Source of the DNA: Acanthamoeba castellanii str. Neff
Taxonomy: Eukaryota > Discosea > Longamoebia > Acanthamoebidae
Assembly: GCF_000313135.1 (NCBI RefSeq)
Contig: NW_004457380.1
Coordinates: 198,779-210,314, forward strand
Direction of reading: 5' to 3'
DNA length: 11,536 nt
How positions within the stretch are numbered: the first letter of the stretch is position 1; each line of letters opens with the position of its first letter. Under the pieces are notes generated by a model. It did not search any database, was not told the DNA's origin, and saw nothing but the letters and a program-made list of their open reading frames with translations. Positions 1-8,786 of this stretch are shown here, one piece after another. The position numbers were made by a program, and so were the translations under genes.

Positions 1-30
1 ACCATATGGCACACGACACAAAATACATAA

Positions 31-57
31 CACACGACACGACACGACACGACACAC
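31..57. repeat. CGACA tandem repeat (4 units)
   Basis: Four perfect CGACA units at 35-54, flanked by CACA. They lie inside the intron of the TLC-domain gene that leaves the window at the left edge. Confidence 0.85.
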
Positions 58-110
58 ATCGGTGTTGGTGTGACGCCAGACGCACGGAAACAACGCAACA
101 CACGTTGTAC

Positions 111-543
111 CTCCCAAGGCGGCGAGCAGCGAGTCGCTGATGTCGAATCCGGCCTCCCAGAAGAAGGCCCAGACGAAGTGCTGCGAGTTGTTGTGGACGA
201 CGGCTGACAGGCACAGGCCCGCGGCCACGGCGTGGTGGAAGCTGCACGCAAGCCGGCCGCTCATCTTGTCGCGCTCGTCGGCGGGCAGGGCGGCCCACCA
301 CCTGGCTCCGGTCGCCCCACACGCCACCCGCAGCACCAGTCCCACCACCACCTTGACCACCTGCAACACCAGAGCTGGCGGCCAGAAAAAGAACGAAGAG
401 CAAAGAACGAAGAGATGAGCGTGGAGACCAACCGGGGGGGGGGATGGTTGCACACCAACGCACACGGTGGCGGAGGCCAGCGCGGCCACCAGACTCATTG
501 GCGTCTGTCCACCTTGGTTGAACGGGGACTCTCGGTATGGCAT
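111..543 (-). CDS. TLC-domain (TRAM/LAG1/CLN8-like) membrane protein, 5' part
   Basis: The visible exons are 543-466 and 360-111, joined in phase 0 to give 109 residues. The ATG at 543 follows a 155-bp spacer after the mS35 stop, and I see no better start. Intron 1 (465-361) uses a GTGTGC donor and a TTGCAG acceptor. A second donor, GTACAA, lies at 110. Positions 1-110 contain no AG on the minus strand, so intron 2 continues past the left edge and the C-terminal part is missing. Residues 16-41 are hydrophobic (SLVAALASAT then VVKVVVGLVLRV). Residues 50-73 (ALPADERDKMSGRLACSFHH) fit the TLC pattern of a short loop, a basic patch and a conserved His after a Ser. Residues 87-106, ending GFDISDSLLA, fit the family's G-x-x-x-x-D-x-L-L element at the start of a later helix. 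TLC proteins are multi-pass membrane proteins of the ER or plasma membrane linked to lipid synthesis, transport or sensing. Which subgroup this is cannot be told from the fragment. The TLC call is by motif reading and is moderately sure. Confidence 0.68.
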
Positions 544-698
544 GTTATGTTGTGAAGAAGTGAGCTTGGCCAACTGTCGCATTTGCTAATGGTTAGTGGT
601 TCAGGGAGGTGAAGCGGAGAAGAAATGAAGAAACGCTGCTGATTGGACGATAACGGGAACTGTTAGGGAACGTGATGCTTTGATGCAGCAGAGAAGGT

Positions 699-3600
699 TC
701 AAAGGGAGAGGGCGGAGGCGAGACGCTGCCTGAGCTTGGCGGCCTCCTCGGTGGACTCCTGCGCGGAGGGGAAGCGGCCATCGAGTTGACTGAAGGTGAA
801 CATCTTGTACTCCCAGCCGCCCTTGCCGGTCTTGCCGTCTGGAAGAGATCGGAGCGATACAAATGATGAGCCGTCGTTTGCGTGGAGTGTGAGACGCGCG
901 CAGTGGTTCCGTACCAAAAATGTTCTGAAGGTTGGTGGGCAGAGAGTACTTCCTTCGAAGCGACGACGGATCTTCAATGCTGAGATCGGTGAGTGGCGTG
1001 AACCTGTTTTGTAATGGACACACACGACACACGACCAGTGTGAGCGTTCCGGGCGTCTAATCTTCTTCGTTTCTTTCTTTATCGCTCGGGGATGAACTGA
1101 AGGCATACCTGGAGTCGGCGAGGAAGGACTCGTTGAGGAGTTCTCGCATGAGCAGCGTGAGGTGCTTCTGGTTGAGGTGGCGGTTGGGGTGCTTGTCGCC
1201 CACGAGCTTCAACCATCCGGAGCGGGCGTCGTAACGGGTGCCGACGAGGTCCGCGAGCCTCTGCTGCACGGGAGGCGGGAGGCTGAGGGACGGCACGTGA
1301 ACCTTCAAGACCACCTTGCGCTGGAGGAACTCCCTGCGAGCAAGGCTGCCCATCGTCACGTCGGGGTCCTGTGCGAGAAATATGGCTCATTTAAGTCAAA
1401 CGCGCACGCACACGCACACGCACACACCGCACACGCCAACACAAAGCGAAGGTGGCCGCACCATAGTGTAGCTGTGGATAAACTCGATGGCGGGTTCGCC
1501 TGGGATCGGCTCGTTGGCAAAGACCTTCTTCTTCGGCGACTCATCGAAAAGCACCTGCGCAACACACAAGGCCCACGGCGTGAGTTGCATTGCACGCAAC
1601 GAATACGAGGCACCACAATGGCACGTGGGCTGTTACCTTGACGTGCTCCTGGAGCTTGTGGAGCCTGGCCTCTCGCTCCCTGGATCGCTGCATGGCCTCC
1701 TGGAACAGAGAAAATAAAGCTGTTGTAAGCAGCTGCTCAAGATGCAAAGCTGCATGGACTGTGCTAGAACATACCTCACGTCCGCCAGTCACTGTGTGTG
1801 TGTGTGTGTTTGTGTGTGTGAGCAACAAAATAGAACTGAGAAATAAGCATTGGAAGAGGAGTGGCGCGTACCCTTGAATCCGCCTTCGCCGGGCTGGTCG
1901 AGGCCGGGAATGTCCTGGAGTCTGGACTCCCAGTCGATTTCGTCCTCCTCGGCCTCGTCCTGGGCGCCTCCGCCCTCGGCCGTGATGAAGTTGATCACGT
2001 CCTCCTCGATCGTCTCCTCGGTCGCGCCGTCGCGAATGCGCTTCTTGAGGCCATCCTGGAACTTGTCGACCTTGGCGCGCCATTCGGCGAGCTCCTGCTC
2101 GGTGGCAGCGGCAGTGGTAGTGGTGGGCTCAGAAGCGGCGGCGCCGCTTTCGGGCTGCGCCTGCTCTTGCGGCTGCCCGGCGGGCATGAGAGCGTCGAGC
2201 AGAGCGGCGTGCGACTGGTCCTTCTCGGTCGGCGGTAGAACCGCGTTGAGCAGATTGGCGATCTCGTCCTCGGTGCCCTTCTGCTCCGGGACGGCGGCCG
2301 GCTTCTTCTGTGCATCGTCCTCGAAGAGCAGGAGCACGCTCTCCTCGTTGTCGTCGATTTTGTCGGCGATCTCGTCGATGTCAAAGCTCTCAGCGGCCGC
2401 CGACGCCTGCCCGCCGCTCTCGACGCTCATCAGCGCCTCTGTGGAGAATGAAGGGGACCAGGTTAGGGAACCAAGCATACGGATGCTGTCTCCCCGGGGC
2501 CGGCGCCATGGGTAGTACCGCGAGTGGTGGCCTCGTCCTCCTCGGGGAGAAGGCCGTGCTTCTTGAGCTGCTCCCGCAGGTATCGCAGGTTGCGTGCCCT
2601 GGAAGTTAGAAAAAAAAACGCCAGACAGTGAGTCGAGGCATCATTCAATGAAGGGGGAAAGGGGGAGAGGGGGATTGAACGCCGGCGCATACCTTTGCTT
2701 GATGTGAGACAGTTCGAGATCTTCCTTGGTCCAGGCGCGGGGCGTCCACTTGCCCTTGAAGCGAGCCGGATCCTACGCGCACGGGTGCCAATTACGCATT
2801 GGGGGGGGGAATGCGGTGGCAGGGGTGTAAGTGCGATGCGTGCGAATCAAAAGAAGAGGAGATCGGCATGTGAAGAAGGGGAGGGACTCGCGCACCATCT
2901 CCCAGGTTGCCAGGCGAGCCTCCTTTTCCTGTTCTCCTTCCATCGCATCCGCGAGGTCTGCGATGACGGAGCAAATGCGCCCAAGTGAGCAAGAAGCGAC
3001 TGCGTTGGTTGTTTGGGGGGGCTGTGGGTCCGCGCACCAGAAAGCTGCTCCTCGGCCGACATGTTGAGCGTCTCCCAGACGTCGCCTTCGGCATCGGCCT
3101 GGTTGGGGTAGTCGCTCGGGTTCTCCGGGTCAAAGAACGTGTTCCACACGTAGCCGTCATCTGAACGAGCAACGAAAGAGGGGGAGAACCATAAGGACCC
3201 CATTCAAGTTTCTACGATTCAAAGCCTCCAATCTTAGGCGTAGATCGGAGGGGGGGTAGGCAATGACTTACGCTTGTGGGGGACCAGATTCTCGACGTGC
3301 TCCCTGGTGTCGCCAAAGAACTCCGGGTAGAGCCTGTCGTAGATCTCCTTCTCCGAGTGCGTGGCGATAAAGTTGAAATACCTGCGCAACACGGACGGGG
3401 TCAGCGCTACGGCTTCGGCGGAGTCGAATGACGGAGAGCTAAAGGGGGAGAGAGCTGTACTTCTTCAGTTCTTCGCCCTTGACGCTCATGTCGGGGACCT
3501 GGTAGGGGTAGTGCAGCGTCTGCAAGAACACTGGTGTGCGGATTGCGCGTCAGCGACTTGGGCGTAAAAGAGAGGCCAGAATGAGAAGAAGGCGCGCGCG

Positions 3601-4455
3601 TACGCTTTCTCTGCCTGTCCTGCTCCAGCTCGAAGAGGGTCTTCTTGCGATCGTTGGGCAGGAGGCCCAGCTTCTTCATTTCCTTCTTCGCCTTCTTCGC
3701 CGCGGCACGCTCGCTCTTCTTCTGCTGCTTCTTCTCTTGCCTGAAGACGAGATGCCCATTCAGTACAAGGCAGCAACAGCACACATAGCGCGTGAGGGCG
3801 CAAACACTGCAGCGCTGCCAGTCCCATAGAGGGGATGCGTACATGACGTTCTTGTACTCCTGCAGGAATGGTCGCTCGTACAGGATCTTGAAGACACCCA
3901 TCTCCTCCTTGAAGCGCTCTTCCTTGATCTTTTGTACCTGTTACAACCGCACAAGCCAAGTGGCACGTTTCGCGTGAGGAGATGAATGAACCTCTTCATG
4001 GGGTTTTTATCAACAATTTTAATCTCTCAAGCAGCGCAATTTATGAGCATGATGACCCCAGCCCCTGGGCAGGGTCTGGTTGCCGATCGGAAATTCCATT
4101 GTGGGGATGGAGGCGGAAGATTTAGAATGCGTACCGTGGGGAAGGCAAAGGAGAGTCGGAAGTCGAGCGTGGCTCCATCAGCAGCAGCGGCCGGCACTTG
4201 ATAGGTGGAAGGGTGGGGCTCGGGTGGCGGACTAGTCGCGAAGATTGTGAGCGGCGTGACCGGACCCTTGAGGAGGTGCTTGATCGAATCGCTCGATTCC
4301 TCCTGCTGGGTCATCTCGTGCGTGGCAGCGTAGGACCTCGCATTCAATACCAGCGCCCCCGCGGAGCGTTGCTGGCGCTGGAGATGGTGCTGGACATGCG
4401 GCAGCCGGGCCGCACTGTGGCGAATCTTGGCGCGAGAGGAAAGCATTGTCTTCAA
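699..4455 (-). CDS. MRPS35: Mitochondrial small ribosomal subunit protein mS35 (MRPS35), with long N-terminal extension
   Basis: Fifteen exons join without a frame break: 4455-4135, 3937-3843, 3740-3604, 3530-3461, 3381-3272, 3160-3038, 2957-2896, 2772-2693, 2598-2519, 2438-1872, 1719-1637, 1554-1462, 1368-1109, 979-915 and 838-699. The total is 2286 nt, or 761 residues plus TGA. Residues 1-46 have no acidic residue and are rich in Arg, Ser and Ala, as in a mitochondrial targeting peptide. A second ATG at 4446 would remove only three residues. The C-terminal part (about 608-761) carries the mS35 (MRP-S28 family) core: strands around KVVLKVHVPSLSL, then PVQQRLADLVGTRYD (650-654 GTRYD), then a hydrophobic strand and an N-Q-K-H-L helix. 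In the family this domain binds the small-subunit head. Residues about 120-180 are a Lys-rich coiled-coil-like stretch, and 360-548 are an acidic, Ala/Gln-rich linker encoded by the one large exon. Human mS35 is about 320 residues, so roughly 440 are extra. Exons 4 and 11 need the upstream of two nearby acceptors to keep frame. The family call is strong; exact exon edges are inferred from frame and GT/AG. Confidence 0.85.
1401..1436. repeat. CACACG-rich microsatellite in mS35 intron 12
   Basis: An imperfect CACACG/CACGCA repeat lies wholly inside the 93-nt intron at 1369-1461 of the mS35 gene. On the transcribed strand it reads as GTGTGC repeats, which contain several GTGTGC/GTGCGT donor-like words. 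Confidence 0.8.
1793..1820. repeat. (TG)n microsatellite in mS35 intron 10
   Basis: TG/GT repeats with one interrupting T lie inside the 152-nt intron at 1720-1871. The transcribed strand carries them as CA repeats. Confidence 0.9.
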
Positions 4456-4580
4456 CCTCTAGAGTCTTCTTCTCCCCTTCAAGTTCCAACAAGAACGGCT
4501 TGGACGGAAGGTAGCGAGATCAACGAAATTAATCGATCTTTCGTCTGCTCCGCAAAGCAATTCAAAAAGAAATTTTAATT

Positions 4581-6297
4581 TCATTGATATTTTCTTGTTG
4601 TACACTTGTGCCGCTTGGCGAGCATCACTTGCCGTGGGGCCGTCGCGCCGGGGTGTCCTCGCCTGAGCGCACCTGCAACCAACAACAAGACAAGTGAGCC
4701 GCCAGCCGCGAATCATACTCACCCGCCACGAACTCAGGTACCTGATCGGTACGGCCTTGCGGCTGTTGTGGGGGTGGAGGTGCGGGAAGGAAGAGGGAGC
4801 GAAGTGGCGGCAGAGTTGTCTGTTGCGGAGGAGCAGCGGCCAACGATTGCGCTGGTAGTGGTGCAGGTTGCCGAGGAGGCGGAGGGTGTTGAAGTGGCGT
4901 CAAGATCGGTCCAGGCGGAGCCACTGTTGCGCTGGCGGGCGGCGGTGGCAGTGGCGCCGCCGATGGCGCGCTGGTCTGCTGAGGTGGTAGCTGAGGCGGA
5001 GCGGGGTAGAACCAGGCGGGCTGAACGCCGCCCATCACCAGCTGGAGCAAGGTAGCGCCCTGCTGGAGCGCGGCCACCTCGTTGGGGCCGATATGACCCT
5101 GGCCTGCCCGCTCCGCCAGACCGGCAATCGAGCCAGCTAAGGTGTTGACCTGCGTGACAGTCCATGACACAGTGGCGGAGTCAGAGATTAGCTTGGAGGC
5201 CCTTTTCTGGCTCGCCATGGCGAAATTTCGATAAATGGGCCAGTGTGGATTGGCCCCCCCGTCGTCGTGTGCTGATAGGCAACTCGGGTTGCACGTCGGA
5301 GTGGACTTATCCGCTGATGAACTTCGCTCACTTTCTTTGGCCTCGGGCGATTTAGGGGCAGCACAAAGGCGAGGGTGACGGTAGTTGGTAGGTACCGTAG
5401 CCCAGTCGCTGTTGGGGGGGAAGGTGACGTGCGTGCCGGCGAGGTTCTGCACCATGGCGGCCACCACTACTTCCGGCGGCGTGGCGCGTGGTAGCGCCGT
5501 AGTCGCCGCTCCGACGGTGCCCGTAGCAGCGATTGTAGTCTGGGTGGCGGGCGACTGATAGTCTTGTGCTTGCCGGGGCATGTGCTGTTGTTGATGTGCG
5601 GGCAGAGAAGGCGTTGAAGATGTAGAAGAAGGAAATGTTGAAGTGTTGGATGAAGGTGGAAGAGGAGTGGTGGCAGTGGAAGTAGTGGAGCGCGTGCGTG
5701 AAGAGATGCGAGGCGATGTGCGAGTCGGTCGCGGCGGCGTTGAGTGAGAAGGTGAGCTTGAGATATGTCTCTGCTTCCCTCGGCGGCCGGATCGAGAGGA
5801 CCTCGGCGAAGAAGAGCGCGTTGTTGATGTAGGAGCACCGTCATCGAGGGGGATGGTCGATTGATTCGAAGCCTCTTCATGGATGGCGGCCAAGAGTGAA
5901 GCCAAGGGTTGAGAAGGAGCTGGGCTTGGCTTCGCGCCCTCGTCCTCCTCCTCTTTCTCTTCCAACATCCTGTCTCCTTCTTCATCTTCTGGGCAATCTT
6001 TGGTGCGCACCTTGCGACGCTCGCGCTCCTTCTCGTCGGCGCCTTCGGCATCGTCAGGAGAGGACGGCCACCGCCCGCGCCGACTCATGGTGGTGGTGGC
6101 ACACTCGCTTGTACGCTCGGCTTGAGTTGCGAGCTCTTCTCGCAAGCAGACGCGCCAAGGAGTTGCGGATCGCCACAGTAGGCAGTGTCTGAAAAGCGCG
6201 GCGGTGTGAGGTGAGCACCTCACATCGGTTCACGCAAGAATAACCACAAGATGATGAAGATGAGAACAAGAAGTGATAGGGTTCGCCCGCCCCTCAT
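4581..6297 (-). CDS. Proline-rich, acidic low-complexity protein of unknown function, possible N-terminal membrane anchor
   Basis: I do not recognise this protein. The main exon is 6188-4723. A strong GTGAGT donor at 4722 and a TTGGTTGCAG acceptor ending at 4673 define a 50-nt intron. Splicing it gives a last exon 4672-4581 and TGA at 4581; reading through it instead ends at 4625. Upstream, ATG at 6297 opens 24 codons with a 15-residue hydrophobic run (LSLLVLIFIILWLFL) preceded by Arg residues. A GTGAGG donor at 6223 and a TTTTCAG acceptor ending at 6189 join it in frame to the main exon, giving 543 residues. That intron would be only 35 nt, so the safer start is the ATG at 6088 (MSRRGRW). 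After the start come an acidic/Lys/Arg region, a long Ser/Thr/Arg/Pro region, then about 80 residues of ordinary helix-like sequence (about 5245-5010, starting HWPIYRNFAMA and containing LAGSIAGLAERAGQG). A Pro/Gln/Ala region follows at about 5000-4740. The stop lies 125 bp before the mS35 ATG. An open frame over 1.4 kb with minus-strand codon character supports a real gene; both ends are uncertain. Confidence 0.55.
6205..6224. repeat. 9-bp inverted repeat over a candidate splice donor
   Basis: TGTGAGGTG, two bases, then CACCTCACA. It covers the proposed GTGAGG donor of intron 1 in the proline-rich gene, so the nascent RNA could fold there. Confidence 0.75.
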
Positions 6298-6901
6298 GTA
6301 GAGGAGGGCTGCACTCTAGATGATGGCGTACCACGGTTGTTGTGAACACTCGACTTCTGGACTGAAAGAACGAAAAGCGAGAAAGAATCAAAGCGAGAGC
6401 GGAGAGTGGCCACGCTCTGCAGTCTTCTGTTGTGACGAACGAGAGGAAAAGTACTAGAAGGCGGGCGGAGTGGCACGGCGGCGACAGGAGGAAGGTCAGA
6501 CACTGGCGTGTGCTTCTGGCTGCTGCGCAGGTGGGTTACCAAGAATAAACTAACTAACTGCTTTGGTACGCTCTGGATTTTTCCGGTCGAGTTAGCTGTA
6601 TCCCACACAAGCCGCCACGTTCATTGGGTGATGGCCAGAAATAAAAATCCCAGCGCGTATTCGAAGAATGGCGTGGTCTTTGCGCATCACATTCTTGGGA
6701 GCGTAAAACACGGGACGCCAGGACCCAAACAGCGTAATGTCGACATTCGGAACCTGTAACATACGATCGACATACTGCATCTGCACACCGTGCAATGTAA
6801 CCAGCCCCAAAACCGACAAAAGCCGAAGAGCCGCGTAGTTTTTACTGGGCCTTCGAGATTGTTGTTGTTGAGCACCACCAGGAGGGAATGAACTGGAGTG
6901 T
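6298..6901. other. Intergenic stretch between phosphoribosyltransferase stop and proline-rich gene
   Basis: About 600 bp without a gene I can support. It should hold the 3' UTR of the phosphoribosyltransferase gene and the promoter of the proline-rich gene. It is less GC-rich than the flanking exons. A minus-strand frame is open from inside the upstream gene down to 6592 and includes an ATG at about 6782, giving roughly 60 residues that match nothing I know. A plus-strand frame at 6508-6759 is equally open. I see no tRNA, repeat or transposon remnant. Confidence 0.4.
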
Positions 6902-8208
6902 CTACTGCGAGTTGGTGGCCTCGGCCTCGACGACGAAGGTGGAGTCGTAGACGGACCTCTTGAGGACGCCGATGAAGGGCAGGCACCTGTAGCGCTCGTC
7001 GTAGTCCATGCCTGAGCACACAACGTGCACCAAGGCAGTGTGAGTCACGTGAGAGTGGTGATGGTGGCATTGCGCGGCAGTTGTTGAGTACCATAGCCCA
7101 CGACCCACTTGTCTGGAATCTCGAAACCGATGTACTTGATACCGAGCTCCTCCGGAGCAACCTGGCCGACGCAACAAACGCACGCCTTGTGAGTACGTCA
7201 TCTCGCTGGGCCTTGGGTGCCTGTCTAAAAGGGCAATTTCCATTCGAAAGCCCACAACAAGACGAGGAGGGAGATCCACTGGTACCTTCAAGCGCGAGGG
7301 CTTCTCAAGCAGGACGCAGATCTCCAGCGAGGCGGGCTTGCGGGAGAGCAGAAGGTTCTTCAGGTAGCGCATCGTGTAGCCGCTGTCCACGATGTCCTCC
7401 ACGACCTGTGTAGCGGTGCACGTGGCCACGGATGAGCAAATCGGTGCTCACCCAGCGTAAAGCACCACCAGAAGAGTTCTCATTGTTGATCAATGATGAG
7501 CCAACCAATTGGGCGTGGCATGCTTGCAACCACTCAAATCGAACCACGTCACCAAAACAAAGTGACACAGCAGAGACAAAGAGGAGGGAGAGAAAGAGAA
7601 GTTTCGTACGACAACGTGCTGACCCTCGATGGAGGTCCTGGTGTCCATCACGATCTTGACGGCACCCGAAGAGACGGTGGACGAGCCGTACGACGAGACG
7701 GCCTGCAGAGAAAACGATCATCGGTAAGATGGAAGCGTTCGAAAGAAGAAAAGAAAGCATCAGCCTACACTATCTCGTTTTTGGCGGATTACTCGCTCGC
7801 GCCATTGTCAACATAAATCGGCGAAATACGAATACTAATTTCGACTATGAGAACATGTGCAGGCCAATCAATGGGCAAGAATCGACGAGGATGAAAGTGT
7901 CATCCACGGATGTATCGTGTGACGATGGCAAAAAGCGAAAGCGAACGTGAAATTTGAAATGGAAGCCTGGAGGCGGGAAGCACCATGAATTCGATCTTGG
8001 CGTCGACGTGCAGGCGCTTGACAAGGTCGGTCATGAACATGACGGAACCCTTGAGGATGCCAATCACGACGATGCTCTTTCCCTTGTACTCCTTGTTAAT
8101 CTGCTCCGCGAGCTGACGAACGCGGGCCTCGATGGCACCCTCCGACACGAGGACCTCCTCCATGTCCATCATCTGTTCAGAGAACGATCCGCTCCTCGCT
8201 CTGGCCAT
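6902..8208 (-). CDS. HPRT: Hypoxanthine-guanine phosphoribosyltransferase (EC 2.4.2.8)
   Basis: This enzyme makes IMP or GMP from hypoxanthine or guanine and PRPP in purine salvage. Five exons (8208-7984, 7702-7610, 7405-7286, 7161-7092, 7011-6902) give 618 nt, or 205 residues plus TAG, which is a full-length chain for the family. The first four end in phases 0, 0, 0 and 1. Key elements are all present: the pyrophosphate loop LKG at 52-54; the flexible active-site loop SSYGSSTVSSG from 78, with the Ser-Tyr pair at 79-80; the PRPP motif VVVVEDIVDSGYT at 105-117, with E109, D110 and the catalytic-base Asp D113; Lys141, aligned with the purine-binding Lys of human HPRT (K165); and IGFEIPDKWVVGYGMDY, in which W165 and V166 stack on the base and D172 binds metal. 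The flexible loop and the C-terminal DERYRCLPFIGVLK resemble bacterial and plant Hpt more than the animal enzyme. No targeting peptide is evident, so a cytosolic enzyme is expected. It diverges from the myotubularin-like gene. Confidence 0.95.
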
Positions 8209-8350
8209 TTTGTGATGAAGGGAGATTCTAGACAAGAAGATTAATCTCGGTCGGGCGGCAGAGATGGAGAGCACAATGCGATGTAAATTGGTCGGCGCGA
8301 AGGGAGTCTCAAAAGGAAAAGAGAAAATAGGAATATTCTTAAATTTTCTC

Positions 8351-8364
8351 ACCGCATTTGCGGT
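8351..8364. repeat. ACCGCA-TT-TGCGGT inverted repeat next to a TATA-like element
   Basis: Six-base arms around a two-base centre, directly abutting TTATAT (8364-8369). It lies about 145 bp upstream of the phosphoribosyltransferase ATG. A factor-binding site is possible by position; no family is assigned. Confidence 0.5.
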
Positions 8365-8661
8365 TATATCCCACCACCCCCTTGCCCTTTGGTTCGACAA
8401 GGCGATGGCCTTGGGAGATCTGCCCTTGGTCTCCCGCGTGCCACCGCGCCTTGTCGAGGTGCACAGTCCAGTCCAGTCAGGTCAGGGTCCAACCAAGCCT
8501 CGATGGCACGTAGTCACCGGGAGATGGTGCCAAGAAGAACATGTTACTTTTTTGTGTCGACCCCGCGCAGGTTGGGCGCGAACGGGTACCCTCACCAAAA
8601 CAAGGGCAGACAACACCTGACGAAGAAGAGAGTGGTGTGTCGGCAACAACACTGCGGCTGC

Positions 8662-8679
8662 GAGAGAGAGAGAGAGAGA
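8662..8679. repeat. (GA)9 tract in divergent promoter interval
   Basis: Nine perfect GA units about 110 bp upstream of the myotubularin-like start codon, probably in its promoter or 5' UTR. Confidence 0.9.
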
Positions 8680-8786
8680 CCAGATCGAGATAGACAGCAA
8701 GTGAGAGGGGTTGAACGGTGACGAACTGGACTTTTGACGAACACGCACGAAGGAGAAGAGGAAGTGCGGAGAAGGGAGAGAGAGGA

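Larger units (their letters stand above)
8209..8786. promoter_or_regulatory. Divergent promoter interval between the phosphoribosyltransferase and myotubularin-like genes
   Basis: This 578-bp gap separates two start codons that point away from each other, so both promoters and 5' UTRs should lie here. Seen in it: an AT-rich patch at about 8326-8350; a TATA-like TTATAT at 8364-8369, about 155 bp before the phosphoribosyltransferase ATG; an inverted repeat at 8351-8364; and a (GA)9 tract at 8662-8679, about 110 bp before the other ATG. No ORF here looks like a gene. The promoter role is inferred from position only. Confidence 0.5.

Noticed and set aside
261..458. Use of the upstream CCAG acceptor for TLC exon 2
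   Set aside because: It adds 14 nt and shifts the frame away from the TLC motifs, whereas TTGCAG at 361-363 keeps phase 0.
1401..1436. Repeat cluster as a possible CRISPR-like array
   Set aside because: Units of five or six bases with no spacers; a simple microsatellite in an intron.
1850..2515. 221-codon plus-strand open frame, Ser-rich
   Set aside because: It is antisense to the large acidic exon of mS35. The minus-strand frame joins correctly to 14 other exons and ends in the family domain, while this one has no recognisable content.
4606..5055. 149-codon plus-strand frame rich in Val, Ala and Glu
   Set aside because: Complement of the Pro/Gln/Ala-rich region of the minus-strand gene, with no domain.
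5909..6181. Plus-strand frame with a very hydrophobic stretch (LVLLLFLFQHP), like a membrane protein
   Set aside because: It is the complement of the GAG/GAA-rich acidic region of the proline-rich protein. Antisense of acidic codons naturally reads as Leu and Phe.
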